From Morinoia aosen (taxonomy: Eukaryota > Arthropoda > Malacostraca > Amphipoda > Talitridae), in assembly GCA_030386875.1 (NCBI GenBank), contig CM059578.1, forward strand, positions 26,273,009-26,337,008: a DNA stretch of 64,000 nucleotides. Direction: 5' to 3'. This document shows, in pieces, positions 57,101-64,000 of the stretch. A program made the position numbers and the translations under genes. Below the pieces are notes generated by a model. The model worked only from the letters and a program-made list of their open reading frames with translations. It did no database searches and was not told the origin of the DNA. Every line of letters starts with the position of its first letter. Position 1 is the first letter of the stretch.

Positions 57101-57774
57101 ATGATAGGACTATTTCGCCAGAAAAGACTGACACAAGAAGGTCTGGAGGACGAGCAGCATCGTGGAGAATTCAGGCCGCTAATTAGAGCGTAGAGACAGG
57201 CACATGTTGTCTCGTAATTACTTGTTTTTTAATGAAGACCATCCACAGCACGCGGCTTTCAACGAGCGTCTTGCGTTGTCTCTACAGAAAATGTGCCTCA
57301 TATTTAAACAAAAGCTCCAGAAACGACGTACTCTCCTCACACTAAAAAACAACTCCTCCGCACAACAATTGTACGAAAAAAACCTGCTCTGAGGGAGGAA
57401 AGCAAGCGCGCAAAACATTTCTAATAATTTCTGGAGGCCTGTCGAAATTCATAAATTTTTAGCGGTTTTTGCAACTTAGAGAAGGCGGCTCGCCGAGCGG
57501 GAAAACATCTAAAGAAGATGACAGCTTAGTTAAGGAGTTTTACGCTCGAAGCTGAATAAAAGAAAGGGCAGCTTGTTAAGCTCTAACTAACCTCAATGGA
57601 GAGCTCTACCAAGAAAATTATGTAATTAGAGCACTCATTAGTTGCCAGAGATCATACTGGTGAGAGCTTCAAGGAGCTATATTACATCTGAATCGTTGTA
57701 CATTGCTTTGTGTTAGATGCAGTGCTTTGAGTTAGATACTCCTTTGAATAGAGTTCTTCCTGAATTAGACGCAA
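57101..57774. other. Non-genic sequence
   Basis: Short open frames at 57204-57392 (plus) and 57218-57418 (minus) overlap and have no recognisable features. Confidence 0.45.
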
Positions 57775-58070
57775 TGTTTTGACTTCAGCATTGCTTTGAC
57801 TTCAGCATTGCTTTGACTTCAGCATTGCTTTGACTTCAGCATTGCTTTGACTTCAGCATTGCTTTGACTTCAGCATTGCTTTGACTTCAGCATTGCTTTG
57901 ACTTCAGCATTGCTTTGACTTCAGCATTGCTTTGACTTCAGCATTGCTTTGACTTCAGCATTGCTTTGACTTCAGCATTGCTTTGACTTCAGCATTGCTT
58001 TGACTTCAGCATTGCTTCGACTCCAGCATTGCTTTGACTTCAACATTGCTTTGAACAATACATTCCTTTT
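57775..58070 (+). repeat. 17-base minisatellite, about 17 copies
   Basis: The unit is TTGCTTTGACTTCAGCA, nearly identical in every copy except the last two (CGACTCCAGC and ACTTCAACA). Diverged relatives (TTGCTTTG, GAATTAGA) flank it on both sides. Confidence 0.96.
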
Positions 58071-59007
58071 AATGAGACATTGCTTTGCTTACTTTCTTTG
58101 AATTAGAAATTGGCATGAATAAGAAATTAGTTACTTTCGTTGAATAAGACATTCCTGCGAATAATACATTGCTTTGAATAAGATGCATTTGAAGTCAACT
58201 CTTCTTTAAAGCCAGCTGCACACAATAATAAAAAACTTATGAAAATAATTTTTCATGCCTTCAACTCAGGCTTTGGAAAAAATTTCTTTACAGAAGGGAA
58301 AATATATCAAAGGTATTTTTCATCGACTTTATACTGAATCTATATTATTGAAATATAAAAGTCATTGAATTTCTTTCATTTATACAAAGCCATTGAACCT
58401 TATTCCTATAAAGTGGCAAACAACATTGTTTTCAGTGTGTTCATACCTTTGTGTACTCCTTCATGTCGGTTAAAAATGTAGAAATTCTAAATAACATGTG
58501 TAAGCCCACCATCACAGCGCTCACACAAACATGTGAACACAGGCTCTCGCGGAAACTGAGATGGAACACGTTCATACAGCTGTGTAAAATACATCATACA
58601 GCTGTGTAAGTTCCTGTAGAATAATAACGTGAATGTCTTCCGGAGCTATGAATTGAATGTTAAAATTGTAATATTTATACGTGGTTATTCTACGTTTCTA
58701 TGAAGGCTTACTAATAAGCTTAATTATGTAGTTGTCGGGATGATTTTTACTGTCTTCGATTCTGGGACATGAATGTTGATTAACTTTAGGTGTGGATCAT
58801 ATGGTTGACCAGTTAACGCTGTGCGAGGGGGCAAGAACAAATGAATTTTAATTTCAATTTTAATTCTACGAAAAAGAGAAATTTTCAAATTTAATTAAAA
58901 TACTCAAAAGTACCTGGAAAATATATTGTTCGCACTGACAGATTGACTACCTTCCGCAATGAAACTAAAATTTAATTTTAGGAGAATAAATTTGGACTCA
59001 ACATTCC
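58071..59007. other. Non-genic sequence
   Basis: A short direct duplication of CATACAGCTGTGTAA lies at about 58570-58610. No gene recognised. Confidence 0.5.
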
Positions 59008-59792
59008 CGTTACTGCAATCTCAGTTCACATGCTGCCCGTTACTGCAATCTCAGTTCACATGCTGCCCGTTACTGCAATCTCAGTTCACATGCTGCCCGT
59101 TACTGCAATCTCAGTTCACATGCTGCCCGTTACTGCAATCTCAGTTCACATGCTGCCGGTTACTGCAATCTCAGTTCACATGCTGCCCGTTACTGCAATC
59201 TCAGTTTACATGCTGCCCGTTACTGCAATCTCAGTTCACATGCTGCCCGTTACTGCAATCTCAGTTCACATGCTGCCCGTTACTGCAATCTCAGTTCACA
59301 TGCTGCCCGTTACTGCAATCTCAGTTCACATGCTGCCCGTTACTGCAATCTCAGTTCACATGCTGCCGGTTACTGCAATCTCAGTTCACATGCTGCCCGT
59401 TACTGCAATCTCAGTTTACATGCTGCCCGTTACTGCAATCTCAGTTCACATGCTGCCCGTTACTGCAATCTCAGTTCACATGCTGCCCGTTACTGCAATC
59501 TCAGTTTACATGCTGCCCGTTACTGCAATCTCAGTTCACATGCTGCCCGTTACTGCAATCTCAGTTCACATGCTACCCCTTGCTGCAATCTCAGTTCACA
59601 TGCTGCCCGTTACTGCAATCTTAGTTCACATGCTGCCTGTTACTGCAATCTCAGTTCACATGCTGCCCGTTACTGCAATCTCAGTTCACATGCTGCCCGT
59701 TACTGCAATCTTAGTTCACATGCTGCCCGTTACTGCAATCTCAGTTCACATGCTGCCCGTTACTGCAATCTCAGTTCACATTCTGCTCGTTA
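59008..59792 (+). repeat. 30-base minisatellite, 26 copies
   Basis: The unit joins GTTACTGCAATCTCAGTTCA with CATGCTGCCC. Variants (CCGGT, GTTTACA, CTTAGTT) recur at intervals: the block with CCGGT then GTTTACA appears twice about 240 bases apart, indicating an eight-unit duplication. Two plus frames stay open across it because the unit is ten codons long. Confidence 0.97.
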
Positions 59793-60009
59793 CTGATGAA
59801 TTGAATTCCAGCTGCCAACGCTCAGAAAACTCCAGCAAATGTTCATGAAAGTGCAATCGACGGCTTCTTGCGACGGCTTCCACGTACAAGTGAAAACTTT
59901 CAACTCAGCGAAAAGTTGAATTCTGTCAACTTTTCAACTCAGCAATAAGTTGAAAGCGGTCGCCCGCTCACGCCGTCTCTCTCTTTGTGAGCATTCGAGA
60001 ACTCGCGAT

Positions 60010-60298
60010 TTGGCTGGCAATATGATTGGCAATATGACCGGCAATATGACTGCTAATATGACTGGCAATATGACTGGCAATATGAATGGCAATATGACCG
60101 GCAATATGACTGGCAATATGACTGCCAATATAATGCCAATATGACTGGCAATATGACTGGCAATATGACTGGCAATATGACTGACAATATGACCGGCAAT
60201 ATGACTGACAATATGAATGGCAATATGACTGGCAATATGACTGACAATATGACTTGCAATAGGACTGACAATATGACTGCCAATATGACCGCCAATTA
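60010..60298 (+). repeat. 12-base minisatellite, about 24 copies
   Basis: The unit is GGCAATATGACT, with GACAATATG, GCTAATATG and GGCAATATGAAT variants. One four-base loss near 60132 shifts the frame. Open frames on both strands result from the four-codon unit. Confidence 0.95.
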
Positions 60299-61490
60299 GA
60301 CTTCCGCAAGAGCTTGATGCGCAATTCAGGTCGGAGTCATGTGATATTTTTAATAATTTTTGAAGCAATGTACAATCATTGCCAGCGACCGACAATTTGA
60401 AAATTTTCTAGTAATCCAAGGAAATCTACATGAAATATTTTTTGCACTGCTTGAAATGAGTAACGTTTTGGAAATAGTTGTGCGCCGAGTTGTATAGTTT
60501 GAAGTATGCTTGGACATATTGATTTTTGTTAGTCCTATATGCCACGTGCGTTCCTTAATGTAAGCTTGTACTGAAAATGTTAATCTAAAAGATTTCGAGA
60601 CCGTACTGTATTTAGTTATAACGGTGGAATGTGTTATCTTGTTCTTAGCGGAAAGTTGTTGCCGCTATTTTTTATAATTCCGGGAGAGAAGGGGTTGCTG
60701 CTACATGTTATAATTCTGGAAGGGGTTGCAGAGAGAAAGGGTTGCAGCCATATGCTATAAGGAAGAAACCTAGCTCTATTAAAAATTGCCGCCACGATTG
60801 GGAGGCGCTTTCAATCAGTGATTGATTCACATGACTGGCAACGCTGACGTAGCGCAGCAGATGCGCAAAAATATCCACTTTATCGCCGCAGCTGCCATCG
60901 GGATCATTGTCCTGCGCGGCGCGGCGCAGTTTTGCGCAGCCACACGGCAGCCCCGGCCGGTGTTGCTGGTTCAATCTGCCCTCACGTACGCTGATGCTGT
61001 ACACGGTCTGTAATGTGATCGAGTGGTTCTTTGCAATTCAAAATAAAGGTCTCGGTATCATTCATTCCGTTATGTTTTTCACCTGTTTCATGAACTCTGT
61101 CAGAGGCGAATTTTGATGTCACATAAGACGGCTGTCTTCTAAGGAATGTTCGTTCAACATTGTGTTTTAGTTCGGCTCGAGTGGAGGTATTATAAATATT
61201 AAACCTTTACTCTGATGCAGGCGAGAACTTTTACGAGGATGAGATACGCTGGCTTGAGTCTTATCGACTGCAGCTACTCGGTTGAGATCTCCCCCACAGT
61301 TACAAGTTGATCGATCAGCCCGGCAGTGGAAGAGCAAAAAAATTTCTGTACTGCAACATGTTGTTCGTTAGACTTTCTTTGGGAATGTAAAAATATGTTT
61401 AAAAATATCTTTTATCGTTAGAAATAAAACAACAAAACAAAAGCCATATTCACTAGGAACACCTGAAACTTCAAGACAAGAGAGAGTTAG
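60299..61490. other. Non-genic sequence
   Basis: A ~40-base segment containing AGAAGGGGTTGC or AGAAAGGGTTGCAG is repeated about three times at 60655-60760. A GC-rich patch at 60890-60960 has overlapping open frames on both strands without recognisable domains. No gene recognised. Confidence 0.45.
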
Positions 61491-61493
61491 TTA

Positions 61494-61759
61494 AGGGCCG
61501 TTTACACTAGGGGACATTTCGGCCGTGAGGCGCGACACGTGTGTACGAGGCTCACCACTGAGTCTCATATTTGTGTGTTTATACGAAGTTTCCTATTCTT
61601 CACGGTAGTTACGAGGCTCTTGAGTGTCGTGCATTACGAATTCGATCAGAGCAAATGGGGAAATTCGTATAAACACACAGAAATATTAGCCTCAGTGGTG
61701 AGCCTCGTATGCACGTGCCGCGCCTCACGGCCGAAATGTCTCTTAGTGCAAACGGCCCT
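61494..61759. mobile_element. PIF/Harbinger-like foldback MITE
   Basis: The ends AGGGCCGTTTACACTA (left) and AGGGCCGTTTGCACTA (right, inverted) begin ~95-base arms that stay similar through GACATTTCGGCCGTGAGGCG, ACGAGGCTCACCACTGAG and GTGTGTTTATACGAA. The target duplication TTA is exact at 61491-61493 and 61760-61762, which fits the TWA duplication of PIF/Harbinger-type elements. 266 bases, no transposase. The open frame crossing it is a by-product of the arms. Confidence 0.85.
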
Positions 61760-61762
61760 TTA

Positions 61763-62421
61763 CACTCACAGCGCAAAGCTACCAACGGGACATCCATTCC
61801 CAACTCGCGCCGCCACAATGCAGTTATTGTGTGCGTGCGCGACCCAATCCAGTTTGCCTGGCGTTCAGACTGACGTTGTCGGCGAAAGAAAATGATGGAA
61901 CCTCCGCCGGGCTTACCAGGTCCTTTTTACCTAGAAAAAGAGCTGCCACTCTCGCGTCTGCGTACAAAAGAGCATGCACTGCTTCAAAAAGACTAAAAAC
62001 ATTAGATGCTCATAAAAGCCAGCTAGAAATTCTGAAAACTTCTCCTAACCGCACAAAAATTGCGCCGGTGCTAAGACGTAAATGGGAGTGACGATATTTT
62101 GAAAACCCGTTGGAGAAACTTGAGGGCTCTGGGTGTAAATTAATCTTACGTGTTTCATAAGAAATTAGAACAAAATTGAAATTGTTAGAAATTATTTTGC
62201 AGCTTAATTGAAATTCTATGCATTGACTTTTAAATAGTGCTGAATAGTCGAAGCGATAAATTAGGGACCTCTTTGAACTTTCCTAGAACTTGTGCTGCAA
62301 TAATTTCTCTTAGTATAATTACTATTGGTCGTTATAGCTGCTCCAAAAAATTGCTTTAACTTGGATAAAAATTAATAGAACGTAACAAAGATTATTTTCA
62401 GCTATCAGTCTCTTACCGCTA
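61763..62421. other. Non-genic sequence
   Basis: The plus frame at 61831-62091 is Arg/Lys/Ala-rich without a recognisable domain. No gene called. Confidence 0.4.
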
Positions 62422-62748
62422 AATATGGTGGCAGAATATGGCAGAAAAATATGGTTGGCTGAAATATAGTAGGTAGAAATATGGTAGGCAGAAATATGGG
62501 AGGCAGAAACATGGTAAGAAGAAGTATGGTAGGCAGAAATATGGTAGGCAGAAATATGGGAGGCAGAAACATGGTAGGCAGAAATATGGTAGGCAGAAAT
62601 AGGGTAGGCAGAAATATGGGAGGCAGAAATATGGTAGGCAGAAATATGGTAGGCAGAAATATGGTAGGCAGAAATATGGGAAGCAGAAATATGGTAGGCA
62701 GAAATATGGTAGGCAGAAATATGGTAAGCAGAAACATAGTAGGCAGTC
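62422..62748 (+). repeat. 15-base minisatellite, about 21 copies
   Basis: The unit is AATATGGTAGGCAGA, with GGGAGG and GTAAGC variants. Blocks containing GGGAGGCAGAAACATGG recur, showing multi-unit duplication. Frames on both strands are open because the unit is five codons. Confidence 0.95.
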
Positions 62749-64000
62749 GCACCGCAAGATTTAAACGAATTACTGCAAAATTAATTAAAAACACATACAA
62801 TAAGAGAAATACTTTTTCGTTCTGTTATCCACATGATGCATTCTAAAATACAAACACGATCAATATATTGACAAGTCATAAATTAGGAAATAAATTAGTA
62901 TTACAGGTACTAAAACTTAACAAACATTGTTGTTATATATTGAAGTGTGCATCGTTGTGGTGTGACGCTGGTTTTGGGAGTGGGAGTTCCGGAGGCTGAG
63001 GTTTGCGGGTCCCCCGGAAGACCTTTGTTGCGCTTTGCCTTATCGCGTTGGGTTCGCATGTCTTGATGGGGCCGCCGGCGACGAGGCCGACGGATGCGCT
63101 TTGTGGCGCATTGCATTTACAAGCACCGGATGGGCTTTGTTTAACGTCCGGGCTCTGTTACTTTTAAGGAAAGTCTGTTGATCGATAAGTCAGTACAAAT
63201 TTAGAGCCAAGCTGAGAGTTTCCTTCTCCTCTTCATTTGAAGTTTAAGGCTTCAGAAACTGTAGTTAGAGCTACCGCTAAATAAACCCCGTGTCGTGCTG
63301 AAAATAACGACACTACAATTGTATTTCCAAATAAAGCAATATTTCAATTTGAAGAGCCTCAACTCTACCGTTGAGTTCCAACCAAAAACTTGAGCGAAAG
63401 TTGATTGCGCTAAACTTACTGCAAGACCTGAAACGCGTTCAAGCTGTCAGATCCCAGTAACACTAAGGCAAAATTGGATTCCCTGCGCTTGCCCTTTCAC
63501 TGAAGTTTGTTCTCTTTTCGTCGTTTTCGTATTTATGGATAAATATTTATGCGTTGCTTCTTGCAAATCCTAATTATAAATAAAAGAGAAAAGAAAGTCG
63601 CTTTTAAATACAACATTCATATTACGACAGTCTAATACTAGAAGAAGAACGTTTCGACCCATATGGTCATTTTGAACTTCTGTCGGTAGAAAATCACAAA
63701 ATCCAGTCAAATTTCGTATTTCGTTTTTTTCGTATTTAGCGTCTATTGTACTGCTTATCGCCTCGTTCTCATCTTAGCTCTCCTTACATTGAATTCATTT
63801 CTATTTCCGTTCTACCTTCGTTGATTCATTTTTTGCTAGTTTTTTTTTTTAAGAGAATCATTTCATCTCCCACTAATTTTTTGTGTGATTATTTATTAAT
63901 CACTTGTAGTTGCTACCAAAAGTGTAAAACTTTGTAAACTTCGGCCTTTTCACAGAAGTGTGTCTTTTGAATGAAACCTATCAGAGATTTAAAATATATA
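62749..64000. other. Non-genic sequence with GC-rich patch
   Basis: At 62960-63120 the sequence is clearly GC-richer than its surroundings, with an open minus frame of 68 codons rich in Arg, Pro and Thr (62910-63116). No domain or splice evidence; it may be an exon fragment or transposon relic. The rest is AT-rich with no recognised feature. Confidence 0.35.

Noticed and set aside
59008-59848. ORFs of 221 and 272 codons
   Set aside because: Two overlapping plus frames of the same 30-base repeat; no independent coding evidence.
62405-62846. ORFs across the 15-base array at 62422-62748
   Set aside because: Periodic translations on both strands caused by the five-codon unit.

Overview
The window is eukaryotic nuclear DNA, most likely from an arthropod and probably an insect. 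The evidence is AT-rich sequence with few genes, GT-AG introns, tRNA-derived SINEs, a CR1/L2/Daphne-type LINE, several kinds of MITE and many minisatellites. The species cannot be named from the sequence. I see no operons, bacterial genes, CRISPR array, rRNA or genuine tRNA gene.

One host gene is well supported. A very large exon on the minus strand (acceptor at 35649-35650, ATG at 35616, donor after 31557) encodes 1353 residues of a Ser/Lys/Asn-rich, apparently disordered protein that I do not recognise. Its 3' part lies at lower coordinates. A candidate last exon at 3540-3230, with a stop codon and an AATAAA about 200 bases downstream, starts in the phase the big exon needs. If the two are joined, a 28 kb intron full of minisatellites and MITEs separates them. 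This join is an inference.

The other recognisable protein is the reverse transcriptase of a 5'-truncated LINE (52498-54277) with an uninterrupted 459-residue ORF. Its 3' UTR module occurs twice more as solo copies (3930-4150 and 30453-30660), both starting at the same TGATCAG position.

By my reading, tandem arrays fill about a fifth to a quarter of the window. More than 20 have unrelated units of 12 to 74 bases. The longest are a 36-base array (40261-42823), a 26-base array (27991-29563), a 15-base array (44420-45718) and a 52-base array (14128-15323). Several units contain an internal inverted repeat. Long ORFs in these arrays, often on both strands, follow from unit lengths divisible by three and are not evidence of genes.

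Dispersed elements include a ~215-base MITE family flanked by TTAA (9683-9904, 27119-27340, 46913-47125, partial at 43110-43190), a second TTAA-type family (6621 onward, 19062-19326), a 126-base TTAA MITE (18173-18298), a mariner-like MITE with TA duplication (18749-18895), a PIF/Harbinger-like foldback MITE with an exact TTA duplication (61494-61759), a foldback element abutting the 36-base array (39988-40232), a possible Helitron-like end (19371-19505) and two tRNA-related SINE sequences (1498-1795; 11520-11605). I found no clear novel multi-gene system. The most distinctive things are the repeat landscape and the large-exon gene.
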